Notes: a model not told the origin generated them from the sequence alone. A DNA stretch of 64,000 nucleotides from Pseudomonas sp. JAI120 (GCF_014207255.1 NZ_JACHCZ010000004.1:496001-560000), one strand, 5' to 3'. Shown: positions 50,007 to 59,111, counted from the stretch's first letter. Numbers and translations: made by a program.

Positions 50007-53000
50007 TTATCGATAAGTGTTCAGCCTAATAAATAACCCCTCTTCCTTAATGGATGAAATGATATCCCTTCTATCTAAAGACTCTGCAAATCGTCTATTT
50101 CTTTCAGTCCCCTCCAGCTTGGGCCTTTTTTTACGCTGTGATAAATCCGAATAAGGATAATCTAAGCCTGATAATGCGCCAAGAATCTCTTCAGGCGGTA
50201 ATACATCAACAAAGTTATAAAGAATATCTTTGCGTTTAGATTTTTCTTTGACATGGGCGAGACAATGGGAGATTAATGAGCGCTCAAATGCTCTTCCATT
50301 AAGATCTTCTCGTCCAAGTACTTGCCCGGCGCACTGAACGAGCGAGTCGTCAGCATTAAGTTCACCCACGCTCAGATTTTTTAGCAAGTAACACTTATGC
50401 TCTAGCGGAAGCGCCGACGCTAGGAGTAGCCCTTTAATTTCGAGGCTTAAAGGATACTGTTCTTCTTCACCTTTATAAACTTCGAAATTCTTGATGACTA
50501 GCGCCTTTCTGAGTGCTGTTGAAGCCTCAGTCATCGCAAAGGATTTCTCATTAAGGCGAACGACTAGCAAGTCAATTAAGACCAACAACCGCTCTTCAGG
50601 AAAGTCACTTGGAAAACTCGCATAATGAAAAGGAATACTCTTACAAAGGCACTGATAACTCGTATCGCTCAGCTCTAAACTAGAGATTATGAACCAGCTT
50701 AAATTTTTGGTTTGCTCGGTACCATCACCTAATTGTGGAATCTTCTTTTCAGAAAGCTGATGAAAAACGTTTTCACGATTAAGAACCTCATTGAGCCTAT
50801 CTTTGTCGACCCCCTCAGTCGAGTAGAAGCATAGAATATTAATCCACGTCATAGCAACGCGCTCGTGATATACAAGATCACCCCACAGATAGGTGGGCAA
50901 ACCATCGAAGGCCAAAAAAACATGGTCTTGCTGCAATATGAACTTAATTGCTAGGCTTTCCTCTACCTGTGGGTGATTGACCAAGTTAAGTATCGCCTGA
51001 GGGGACTCTTGCGTATTACCTTCTATTGCGCATGCGACATCACGCAAATAATCATTAATATCCCTATCAACATAGGCTTTTAAGTAGTCACTTCCGAAAG
51101 TACTAATAGCAGTGTAATTTGACTTTTCAGGATCAAAGATATTACTGCTTTCTTTATAATCAGTAGATCGTAAAAAAGCTCGAGCCAGTAAAAACCTGAC
51201 ATTACCTACAGACAGTCGATAAAGATCTTTTTGATGAACATATTCAAAAAGTTCAGTAAGGCTCAAAATATCACTGAGCTGCTCAATTTTCACTTCTAGC
51301 AAAGCAAGCACTTCGAACCCTTGTTCGAAAACCAAGCTCTCAGAAAATATTACTGCAGCTTGCGCAGAGATGTAGTCGGCTATCGCCGAGTCAGCATTCA
51401 TTTGGCTAGAAATATAAGACGGATCGATGTAGGCAACGATTCGAGCGATGTGCTGTGTCGCAAGGGTCGTTTCAATAGATGCTATTCCGTAACTCGGCCA
51501 ATATTTAGCTATGGCCTGAGTCAACGACGACGAATACTTGCCGATGAGCCAGTATGCCTCGAAGAATTGGCTAGTTTCCGGCAGGTGCTTCGACAAGTAG
51601 TTGATGGTTAACTGAATTCTTGGCGAGTCTGGAGCGACGTCAAGTTGGTAATCAAGAAGATTGACGTTTAAAGTGGTTCCTGAGCCAAAGTCTTCCTCAC
51701 GGAGCTCTTCTACAACTTCTGATGGATTATCGATCATCAGTGTCGGATCAGGAGTCCTGAAGTCGCGGATTGCCAGGATGAAATCCCAGTCATTACGAGA
51801 CATCCGACCTTCGTGAAAAATAGATATGTAGAGATGATACGTTTCATCAAGATATCCATTTCGAATTAAGTAGTTAAGAAGTCGGCTATCTATAATCTGA
51901 TGCAGTTCTGTCAGATCATTTATTTGAAAACCTACCAAACGCAGAAGATGATGTAGCGGCTGTCGAGCCAGAGAAGATTTCTCATCTTTCAGTCTCTCGA
52001 TTTTTAAGTTGATTTCGATCCTGTTTTTGACAGCCTTGTTGATGATATTTTTGTATCGTTCAACAAAGGTAATGCCAGGCGCGATAGCTTCTTCAAGCGC
52101 TCTAAACGACAGCGAAAGATGTATTTTTTGTTCGTTACTGTAGTAACCGCCCCTAGCCTTACCGTGTACGGCTAAATTCGTCTCGTTGAAAAGCTGTTCA
52201 AAATTATTCCACTCCAGTATCTGTTGTGCGTTAAAGATAGTATCCCCCGCGTACACACTAACAATGTCATATTCAGTGAAAGCGCTGCACAAGTGACCCC
52301 AAAAAATCTTAATCAGCTCTACGACATCTTTGCAATTTTCTTCTTCAGATTCTGCAATAAGATTCCTCAAAGATCCAAGTTCACTATCTATTTCTTTTGC
52401 CAACTGCACTAGGATGCATGTTCGCTGCTGGACGATTTCGAACAGTGCACCGCTTCCATGGTGTAGGTTTTCGAAATCTTTAGGATAAGCATTTTTGTAA
52501 ATGATCGCCGCTAGAAGCTTACTGAAATTTAGTTTGCTCGCTCCAACCTTATTCTCATATATAAAAAATTCGTTGCTTATATTTTTAATTAGACGCACAT
52601 CATCCAGATACAGCGCAACCTCCCCTATAAATCTTTCGCTTACATCCTCTTTGTAACCAGCCGCATGAATGCATTTTTTTAGAATTTCACGAGAGTTAGA
52701 GTTGTTAATTACCGGAATAATTGGGACTATAAAGTCGAAAAACTTGGCTCTATCCTTATTGAGAAAAATATCGTCTTTGATTGCATAAAAAAACTTCAGC
52801 GATTGCCTTCTCTTGGAAGAAAAAAACAAGAATGAGCGTCGCGGCCGATCATTTATTATTTTATTTATTTCCCTTAGTTTTATAAAAATTTCTGGGTTCC
52901 CGAATCGATCCAGATCTTCAAAAACCACCAAGTCATAACTATTCTCCTCGAAGAAATATATGATCTCATCAAGATGCTTGTTAAGTATAGAACTCTCAGG

Positions 53001-53687
53001 TACACCGTCCAGCTCCACCGCGCCACTTTGCAGAGTCAGCTTCTTTACCGATATCGAGTGCGAAGCTCTTAAAGCTTTTGAAATCAATCTTGCCAGGTAG
53101 AATAAAGTATAGACAACTGTAAAAACCCAAGGCCAAGCCAACGTGCCAGAGGAGAAAGCTTTTAATAACTCATCATGATTCTTGTACAGCAAACCGGTAG
53201 CCACTGCCCAGCCTACGAACAGGATGGCGTTGAGTTCAACCCAGCGAGGCCTGGAGATTCTTTTGAATCGTGAGTACGGTAGTGTTCCCGCCCCAGCACC
53301 GTAAAGCATTTGTTGGAGAATGCTGCGTTCGACCCTTACAGTTACGTCCTTTTCGGGATCTTGTTCTGGAGCATTCAAAGCGTTGGGGTCACTGAACGTC
53401 GCGAGGGAAATATTCAGAAAACGGTATGAAGAGTTCTTTTCGAAAGTTTTAATTACGCTGGTCTTACCTGATCCATAAGGACCGGTGATGGCAACATTTC
53501 GCACCGCTGGATTGCGCATGGCAAACCGAAGCGCCGCTTGGTAGAGACCATCTTGATCAGCGGCATCGATGGGGGCCAAATCAAAAAATTTGTTGCGAAG
53601 AGGTCGCTCAGTCTGAAATCGACTTGCAAGAATTTTAAAAATCGAGTTGCTTTTTAGCAGTGTAAGTAGCAATTTCAATTGCTTCAT
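50007..53687 (-). CDS. YobI-like P-loop NTPase with two membrane helices, candidate defence protein
   Basis: A 1226-residue protein. Walker A is GPYGSGKTS (69-77) and Walker B DLVVFEDLDRF (252-262), a KAP/STAND-like arrangement. Between them lie two membrane helices (about 150-168 and 184-203), as in KAP NTPases where the membrane hairpin is inserted in the ATPase. The remaining 900 residues are helical with no enzyme motif, likely a sensor of repeats. The ATPase start matches what I know of YobI-type NTPases. It is AT-rich compared with its surroundings and convergent with the int-side genes. In a defence setting it could sense infection and act at the inner membrane; this is inference. Confidence 0.75.
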   Translation of the reverse strand: MKQLKLLLTLLKSNSIFKILASRFQTERPLRNKFFDLAPIDAADQDGLYQAALRFAMRNPAVRNVAITGPYGSGKTSVIKTFEKNSSYRFLNISLATFSDPNALNAPEQDPEKDVTVRVERSILQQMLYGAGAGTLPYSRFKRISRPRWVELNAILFVGWAVATGLLYKNHDELLKAFSSGTLAWPWVFTVVYTLFYLARLISKALRASHSISVKKLTLQSGAVELDGVPESSILNKHLDEIIYFFEENSYDLVVFEDLDRFGNPEIFIKLREINKIINDRPRRSFLFFSSKRRQSLKFFYAIKDDIFLNKDRAKFFDFIVPIIPVINNSNSREILKKCIHAAGYKEDVSERFIGEVALYLDDVRLIKNISNEFFIYENKVGASKLNFSKLLAAIIYKNAYPKDFENLHHGSGALFEIVQQRTCILVQLAKEIDSELGSLRNLIAESEEENCKDVVELIKIFWGHLCSAFTEYDIVSVYAGDTIFNAQQILEWNNFEQLFNETNLAVHGKARGGYYSNEQKIHLSLSFRALEEAIAPGITFVERYKNIINKAVKNRIEINLKIERLKDEKSSLARQPLHHLLRLVGFQINDLTELHQIIDSRLLNYLIRNGYLDETYHLYISIFHEGRMSRNDWDFILAIRDFRTPDPTLMIDNPSEVVEELREEDFGSGTTLNVNLLDYQLDVAPDSPRIQLTINYLSKHLPETSQFFEAYWLIGKYSSSLTQAIAKYWPSYGIASIETTLATQHIARIVAYIDPSYISSQMNADSAIADYISAQAAVIFSESLVFEQGFEVLALLEVKIEQLSDILSLTELFEYVHQKDLYRLSVGNVRFLLARAFLRSTDYKESSNIFDPEKSNYTAISTFGSDYLKAYVDRDINDYLRDVACAIEGNTQESPQAILNLVNHPQVEESLAIKFILQQDHVFLAFDGLPTYLWGDLVYHERVAMTWINILCFYSTEGVDKDRLNEVLNRENVFHQLSEKKIPQLGDGTEQTKNLSWFIISSLELSDTSYQCLCKSIPFHYASFPSDFPEERLLVLIDLLVVRLNEKSFAMTEASTALRKALVIKNFEVYKGEEEQYPLSLEIKGLLLASALPLEHKCYLLKNLSVGELNADDSLVQCAGQVLGREDLNGRAFERSLISHCLAHVKEKSKRKDILYNFVDVLPPEEILGALSGLDYPYSDLSQRKKRPKLEGTERNRRFAESLDRRDIISSIKEEGLFIRLNTYR

Positions 53688-53705
53688 TTCTACCTTCCTT
53701 GACCT

Positions 53706-53912
53706 CTATTGAACTGTCTTTCGGATGCCACCCAGCCATCTAAGCAGGTTCCTTAACTGGCAGTATGCCTCCTCAGTGCCAGGTAGCAATGTGCTTTCGA
53801 GCAGCCAGTGTCTGATCGACGAGCTGATTGGCATTCTCAAGCGAAGTCTCATCCTCTCCTTAAACTCAATGGGCCATTTGATGCGAAGGTGCGAGTGGCT
53901 GCTTCTGACCAA
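53706..53912 (-). CDS. Possible small ORF upstream of the NTPase gene
   Basis: 68 codons ending 18 bp before the NTPase start, Arg/Leu-rich (KERMRLRLRMPISSSIRHWLL, TEEAYCQLRNLLRWLGGIRK). Only a TTG start is available and no binding site is evident. It could be a small partner gene, or the 3' end of a lost gene, since the frame is open for 13 more codons upstream. The 408-bp gap between the two large divergent genes also holds their promoters. Confidence 0.3.
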   Translation of the reverse strand: MVRSSHSHLRIKWPIEFKERMRLRLRMPISSSIRHWLLESTLLPGTEEAYCQLRNLLRWLGGIRKTVQ

Positions 53913-54095
53913 AATCGGCCAAAAGCGGTTCCTTGCCGTTACCCTTCAGATCAGATTTAGCTACATGGAGATATAGGCGGCAGTCGCTGCCGATGCACGC
54001 CTATACTGTTCGGCTCGGTATCAGTATTCCTAACGTCGGAAGCGTATTCGCCGCTCCGGAATGACAACCTTAAACAGCATTGATGAATTGAGCGT

Positions 54096-57000
54096 ATGAG
54101 ATTCCATCCCGATGGCCCTTCGATCCCAGATATCCTCCTGGAGCGCTGTGATTCTGGCCGCGTCGTATTCCTATGCGGTGCCGGGGTTTCGTTTCCATCG
54201 GGTATGCCTACTTTCGTCGGGCTTACTCGTCACGTCATTGAATTTTTTGACCCACCTGCCGATTCAGAAATTATGACCGCGTTTCGGCCATGGCTGGACG
54301 GTCAATCTGCAGCGAATGTCCCACTCGACCAAATCTTCAACCTCCTCCACCTTGAATACGGTAAGGATGAAGTGAACGCTCTGGTCACAGAGCGGCTAAG
54401 TGCTCCCCTACAAAGCAAAGATGTTGGACGTGAGCACGATCTGATCAAGCGGATTTCTTCGAGTCAGAGCGGCGTGCCACAAATTGTCACGACGAACTTC
54501 GACCGATTATTCGAGGCAGGGCAAGTAGGAGGGCATCTGGCCTGGCATGTGCCGCCTGCTTTTCCTGATCTGAACTTCGGATCGAAGATAGAGGGCATCA
54601 CATATCTTCACGGACGACTGGTGGAAGCAGCCTCTGAAACTCATCCCTACGTACTGAGCAGCGCGGACTTCGGACGTGCATACCTCTCAGAAGGATGGGC
54701 CACCAACTTCATCAGGCACCTCCTCGAACGACATACCGTTGTTCTAGTCGGCTATCAGGCGGAAGACCCTCCCGTTAAATATCTTCTTCAGGGCCTCAAC
54801 CATGACGGCCAGTATGATCGGTCCCGACTCTATGCCTTTGACCGTGGGCTTCCTGAGGACATCGAAGCTAAGTGGCGTGACCGAGGAGTTACAGCCATAG
54901 CCTATTCCGATCACTCGCACCTATGGATGAGCATGGAAGCTTGGGCCGAACGAGCCGATGATCCGCGCAGCTGGCGTGCATCCATAATCGCTCAAAGTCA
55001 GCAGGATCCGAAGGTCCTTGCCCCTCATGAGCGTGGCCAAGTGGCTCATGTCCTTCGCACAGTACAGGGAGCGAGATTGTTCTCGGAAGCTGATCCGACA
55101 CCGCATCCTGAATGGGTATGTGTGATGGATGCGTATGTCCGATCTGCCCAGCCAAGTCGCGGCTATGGCGGCGATGCAGAGAGCTTTAACCCTATAGTCG
55201 CTTACGGGCTTGATGACGATCTGTGCGATATTTCTGAGGATGATCGCAAGCAGGGTGTAAGCAACGACAATCTATTAGTCTGGCGAGACGAAGACGACAA
55301 TCCACATGAGTTTCATCGGCTGGGTGGTCGACAAGCAGGAGGTTTCGAGGCGACGCCAATAAGGCTTGGCCACCTTATCACCTGGGTCAGCAAGACCATC
55401 GAAAGCCCTGTGCTGGCCTGGTGGACCATTCGTCAGAACGGTCTGCATCCGCGACTTCTACAGCAACTTGAGTGGCAAGTGGAGCATTCAAAGGCTCTCA
55501 ACGAACGAGCTCGTCATATCTGGAACCTCATCCTCGAACACCATCGAGACCCTCGCAATCGTCAGTGGAATGGCGAATGGTTTGACTTAAAGAAGCGGAT
55601 TAATGCGGAGGGATGGACGGCTAGTGTCCTAAGAGAATTCCGGAGGGTTGCGACTCCGCGATTGGAGATCAAGCGACCTTTTGGCTTGGGGCAGTCCAAG
55701 CCTCCGTTGGCATCTTGGGGGGACATTCATCTCGGCGATCTTGGTCAGTACGAAGTCATGTTCCTTGATAAGCACAACGAAAATTTAGACATCCCCGAAG
55801 ACGTATTACCACAGGTATTTGGCATCCTGCAGGAGCAACTTACTGTCGCCTCAGGGCTATTGGGGGATATCGAGACCATGTACTTCCGTATACCCACCTG
55901 CTATCCGGAACGTGAGGTTGACGGAAAAAAGTACATCACGAAAGCTGCGGAGACCGTGGCTTGGTTTATTCAACTTTTCGACCAAATGGCTGCTAAATGG
56001 CCAGAACTGGCGAAGGCACATGCAACGACTTGGCCCACAACGGAGCGGTTCTTCTTCCGAAAGCTAAAACTCTACGCATATAGCAAAGTAAACGTCTTCG
56101 AGGCCGACTGGGTTGCCGAGCAAGTCTTGTTCTTAGATCAGCAGGCATTCTGGGACATTGATGTGGCCAGAGAGCTTCTTTTCTTACTGGTTGACCGATG
56201 GAAAGAGTTCTCTCAGGTGAGTCGGAATCAGGTCATCGACCGTATCTTGACGGGCCCCGATAAGCGTATTCAATGGTCTGACGAAGAGTTCCATGACCTG
56301 CGGGATGAGTTCACTGCAAGATACGCTCGATATCTCGAACTACAGGGTTGTGAGCTTACAACCATTCGTAGTGACCGGCTTGCCAAGATGATCGGAGGTA
56401 TTCATGGTTGGAGCGACGCTTGGGCGACTTCGACGGTCACTGAGCACGGCTCCCACACCGGCTGGGTCGGTACGGACGAAAAACCAGATGCGGTCTTGGA
56501 TCTTCCCGTAAACGAGGTAGTTTCCAAGGCAAAGGAAGAGCTGAAACGTGACTTTGGCAGCTTCATCGAGAAGCGACCCTTTACTGGCTTGGTGAAAGTC
56601 AATCCGCGAAAGGCATTGTCTGCGCTAACGATTGCAGGTAGGGCTGGCGACTACCCAGAAGCGCTCTGGTCGTCCATGATCAATGAGTTTCCTGCAGACA
56701 CCACAACCAGGCTGAGACGAGTATTCCTGAACCGAGTAGCACGGCTCCCGCATATAATTATCGTCAAACTGAACCATACTTTGGGCCGATGGCTCCAACA
56801 GCACCTGGTGGCAATCCTTGAATTTGATGCTGATCTCGGCTGGGCGGTCTACGATCATATCGTCGAAGGCATCCTAAGCGGGGGAGCCGATGCAGCGAAG
56901 AGTGGTCTTGGTGAAACCCACCAAGGTGGAAAAATTATTGAGCGGTCCTTGCGTACATATGGCCATGCAATCAACGGCCCCGTCGGCATGTGTACCGAGG

Positions 57001-57908
57001 CCCTTTTCCACGCAGTGCCCAGAGAGAAGCAGGAGGCCGCCTGCTCACTAATTCCAGACCACATCAAGTCTCGTGTCGAGCGCCTCTTAGCTGTACCTGG
57101 TGTGGGCTCAGATCATGCGGTATCAATAGCAAGTAGGAGGCTGAACTGGCTCATGTTCGTAGATCCCTCCTGGACCACGGAACGACTTGTTCCCATGTTG
57201 GCGTTCGAACATCCAGCTTCGGAGCCAGCGTGGAACGGATTTCTTTATAGTGACCAAGTGCCTCGACGGGCGTTGCGAGAAATCATCAAACCGCTCCTGC
57301 TTCACCTATTTCCGTGGGTCGAAGGATTTTCATGGGATCGTGACCTCTCAAGAGGAGCCGCCGAATGGCTAGGCTACATGTGCGTATTTCACCCGAATGA
57401 GCCTGGCGGTCTTTCACAAGGCGAAATGCGTTCGGTCTTTCGAGCAATGTCTGATGACACTCGGAACCGGTTCATCTCCTGGCTGGGCCAGGTTGGACAG
57501 AAAAACGAGGGCGGTTGGGCCAAACACGTCATCCCTTTAATCAACAAGGACTGGCCAAGAGAACGCCGATATAGGACCTCATCATCGATGAGGGCCTGGA
57601 TAGGCATGCTTGATGACACCGGCGATAGTTTCCCCGCGGTCTATGAAGCGGTAAAGAAATTTTTGGTGGCAGTGGAGACAAATGATCATCCGTTCTACCG
57701 GTTCACTCGAGAGTTAAACGATGAAAAACCGATTACCGTTCTATTCCCTGAAACAACGTTGGATTTGATGAACAGAGTGACACCCCAGATTCTCACACAC
57801 CCTCCATACGAGTTGCCAAAGGTGCTAGCTCTGATCGCGGAAACCCAGCCTGATCTGAAATCGGATTCACGTTATTTACGCCTTGTCGATCTTGTTGAGC
57901 GAAGCTAA
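54096..57908 (+). CDS. SIR2-domain protein, candidate NADase abortive-infection defence gene
   Basis: A 1270-residue protein. Residues 10-280 form a SIR2 fold: VVFLCGAGVSFPSGMPTF with GAGVS at 28-32 (NAD phosphate loop), TTNFDRLFE with N134 and D136, YLHGRL with the catalytic-type H172, and VLVGYQAEDPPVKYLL at 216-231. All residues needed for NAD hydrolysis by defence sirtuins are present; the zinc-binding Cys of deacetylase sirtuins are absent. About 990 residues follow that are helical and contain no other enzyme motif, a layout like Dsr1/Dsr2-type proteins with a large sensor. It is divergent from the NTPase gene. Likely outcome on activation is NAD depletion and growth arrest. Confidence 0.83.
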   Translation: MRFHPDGPSIPDILLERCDSGRVVFLCGAGVSFPSGMPTFVGLTRHVIEFFDPPADSEIMTAFRPWLDGQSAANVPLDQIFNLLHLEYGKDEVNALVTERLSAPLQSKDVGREHDLIKRISSSQSGVPQIVTTNFDRLFEAGQVGGHLAWHVPPAFPDLNFGSKIEGITYLHGRLVEAASETHPYVLSSADFGRAYLSEGWATNFIRHLLERHTVVLVGYQAEDPPVKYLLQGLNHDGQYDRSRLYAFDRGLPEDIEAKWRDRGVTAIAYSDHSHLWMSMEAWAERADDPRSWRASIIAQSQQDPKVLAPHERGQVAHVLRTVQGARLFSEADPTPHPEWVCVMDAYVRSAQPSRGYGGDAESFNPIVAYGLDDDLCDISEDDRKQGVSNDNLLVWRDEDDNPHEFHRLGGRQAGGFEATPIRLGHLITWVSKTIESPVLAWWTIRQNGLHPRLLQQLEWQVEHSKALNERARHIWNLILEHHRDPRNRQWNGEWFDLKKRINAEGWTASVLREFRRVATPRLEIKRPFGLGQSKPPLASWGDIHLGDLGQYEVMFLDKHNENLDIPEDVLPQVFGILQEQLTVASGLLGDIETMYFRIPTCYPEREVDGKKYITKAAETVAWFIQLFDQMAAKWPELAKAHATTWPTTERFFFRKLKLYAYSKVNVFEADWVAEQVLFLDQQAFWDIDVARELLFLLVDRWKEFSQVSRNQVIDRILTGPDKRIQWSDEEFHDLRDEFTARYARYLELQGCELTTIRSDRLAKMIGGIHGWSDAWATSTVTEHGSHTGWVGTDEKPDAVLDLPVNEVVSKAKEELKRDFGSFIEKRPFTGLVKVNPRKALSALTIAGRAGDYPEALWSSMINEFPADTTTRLRRVFLNRVARLPHIIIVKLNHTLGRWLQQHLVAILEFDADLGWAVYDHIVEGILSGGADAAKSGLGETHQGGKIIERSLRTYGHAINGPVGMCTEALFHAVPREKQEAACSLIPDHIKSRVERLLAVPGVGSDHAVSIASRRLNWLMFVDPSWTTERLVPMLAFEHPASEPAWNGFLYSDQVPRRALREIIKPLLLHLFPWVEGFSWDRDLSRGAAEWLGYMCVFHPNEPGGLSQGEMRSVFRAMSDDTRNRFISWLGQVGQKNEGGWAKHVIPLINKDWPRERRYRTSSSMRAWIGMLDDTGDSFPAVYEAVKKFLVAVETNDHPFYRFTRELNDEKPITVLFPETTLDLMNRVTPQILTHPPYELPKVLALIAETQPDLKSDSRYLRLVDLVERS

Positions 57909-58070
57909 ACCTTGGTCTCCCAATTCCAAAACTCAACGAGTATTTTTGACCGCAGCAACTCTGGTTGAATGTCCGCCTTTTGGCGGTTGCGGCCTTTCTA
58001 ATCGAAGGGCTCTGGTCGAATGTCAGTCACCCGAATCATCATAAGCCGCTCCTCGTAGAGCACTATTGAT

Positions 58071-58192
58071 GTAACACCTATTTGCCATGTAACACGTCTA
58101 TCGGCAAGCGAAGAGCAGCCGTGTAACACTACACAAACACTTTAAAATCAATCAGTTAGCATGTCACGTAACACGCGTAACACCCGTAACAC
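58071..58192 (+). repeat. Iteron array 1, GTAACAC x6
   Basis: Six direct copies of GTAACAC at 58071, 58089, 58123, 58168, 58177 and 58186; the last three are exactly 9 bp apart. The stretch includes an AT-rich segment (TTTAAAATCAATCAGTTAG, 58141-58159), as in a DNA-unwinding element. Before it (57909-58070) is a short direct repeat CTCTGGT(T/C)GAATGTC, 50 bp apart, and no gene. Confidence 0.7.
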
Positions 58193-58279
58193 GGTTTATT
58201 AGTGTATCCCCGGAGCCCCATTAGTATTGCTCCTCCAGCGAAGGGAGATCGATCATGCTCTTGGCTTTGGTTAGTTAGC

Positions 58280-58340
58280 GAGGGTCCCTGCGCATGTCGG
58301 TTTAGCACGGGGTAGGAAACCCGCGTGATCGTGTCAGCGG
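58280..58340 (+). repeat. 61-bp module, copy A
   Basis: Aligns without gaps to copy B over 61 bp with 44 identities (hand count). Conserved parts are GCAT, CACGGGG and a six-base stretch later AACCCGCG and CGTGT-AGCGG. CACGGGG and CCCGCG(TG) can pair to form a small stem-loop, so the module may be structured. Confidence 0.65.
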
Positions 58341-58356
58341 AAAGGAGCCCAGCTTA

Positions 58357-58389
58357 GTGAACAGGTGAACCGGGTGAACTGCTGTTCAC
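58357..58389 (+). repeat. Iteron array 2, GTGAAC x3 plus one inverted
   Basis: GTGAAC at 58357, 58365 and 58374 (8 and 9 bp apart) and inverted GTTCAC at 58384. The middle copy reads CAGGTGAAC; phage P4 alpha-protein iterons, from memory, are GGTGAACAG, so the resemblance is close. Confidence 0.7.
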
Positions 58390-58421
58390 CAGTGCATTTG
58401 CCCTATGAATCGGAAAGCCGA

Positions 58422-58482
58422 TGGGGACCCTGGGCATTTCCGATAGACACGGGGCATAGAACCCGCGCGTTCGTGTTAGCGG
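58422..58482 (+). repeat. 61-bp module, copy B
   Basis: Second copy of the module, again placed just before an iteron array (17 bp before GGTTGAC array; copy A is 17 bp before the GTGAAC array). Equal distance to the following iterons argues that module plus array is one unit. Confidence 0.65.
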
Positions 58483-58498
58483 CTGGATTTTTTAAGTT

Positions 58499-58541
58499 GG
58501 TTGACAGGTTGACGTGGTTGACACCCATTACCGTGGTTGAC
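58499..58541 (+). repeat. Iteron array 3, GGTTGAC x4
   Basis: GGTTGAC at 58499, 58507, 58516 and 58535: spacings 8, 9 and 19 bp, the first two identical to those in array 2. The gap from here to the KTSC gene contains a short palindromic AT-rich stretch (TTTCAATTTCAACGATTGAA) and nothing else I recognise. Confidence 0.7.
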
Positions 58542-58837
58542 GCTATGCAGGTGTTCACTATCAGCAACAGATACAGCCACCTTTACCGAAGCGGTAACGA
58601 TGGCTCTTTTTCTTCAAGATCCTTTCAATTTCAACGATTGAAATTTCAGTAACTTCCAATGCCTCCCACTAACTCGATCCCGCGGGTTTCATGCCCCGTA
58701 CTGGAAGAAAAACCTCAGGGTCCCCAGCGGCTTTTCAGCCCCGCCCAACTTTTGCACGGACGCAATGGCACCGCCGAACGAAACACCGACTAGTATCAGA
58801 ACAAAGAACGTCATCAATCAGGGGTAGGGAAAGCGCT

Positions 58838-59038
58838 ATGGATATGGTTCGTGTCAACTCGACGGCGATCACAGCGGTCGGCTATGACCCAGCTACAGGC
58901 AGGATGAAAATCACGTTCAAGCAAGGGCGTACTTACGACTACTGCCGCGTCCCACCTAACATCCATCAAGGCCTAATGGGTGCCGGCTCGAAAGGTACGT
59001 ATTTCGATAGGATGATCAAGGACCGTTACCAGTGCTAG
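58838..59038 (+). CDS. KTSC-domain small protein
   Basis: 66 residues, MDMVRVNSTAITAVGYDPAT followed by MKITFKQGRTYDYCRVPPNIHQGLMGAGSKGTYFDRMIKDRY. This is the KTSC domain, a small beta domain named after a lysyl-tRNA synthetase C-terminal relative and common as a single gene in phages and islands; the biochemical role is not established. AGGGA lies 8 nt before the ATG. It is the last gene before the right end of the island. Confidence 0.85.
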   Translation: MDMVRVNSTAITAVGYDPATGRMKITFKQGRTYDYCRVPPNIHQGLMGAGSKGTYFDRMIKDRYQC

Positions 59039-59044
59039 ACCTGG

Positions 59045-59111
59045 GCATACAGACGTATTTCAAGCCAGATGCACACCCAGCACCGGGGGGCGTGTATGCC
59101 CCTGTGTATGC
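59045..59111. promoter_or_regulatory. Right arm-type sites GTGTATGC
   Basis: GTGTATGC at 59092 and 59104, 12 bp apart exactly as at the left end, with inverted GCATAC at 59045. The last GTGTATGC ends 69 bp before the attR core. Confidence 0.6.

Noticed and set aside
53725..53976. Plus-strand 83-residue frame between the NTPase and SIR2 genes
   Set aside because: No ribosome binding site and low plausibility; it overlaps the candidate minus-strand small ORF and the promoter region.
58071..58541. CRISPR array
   Set aside because: The repeats are only 6-7 bp with 8-9 bp spacing and there are no spacers of CRISPR size or cas genes.
58365..58652. Possible 95-residue protein in the iteron region
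   Set aside because: The frame runs through the iterons and module B, has no binding site and no family resemblance; the DNA is better explained as repeats.
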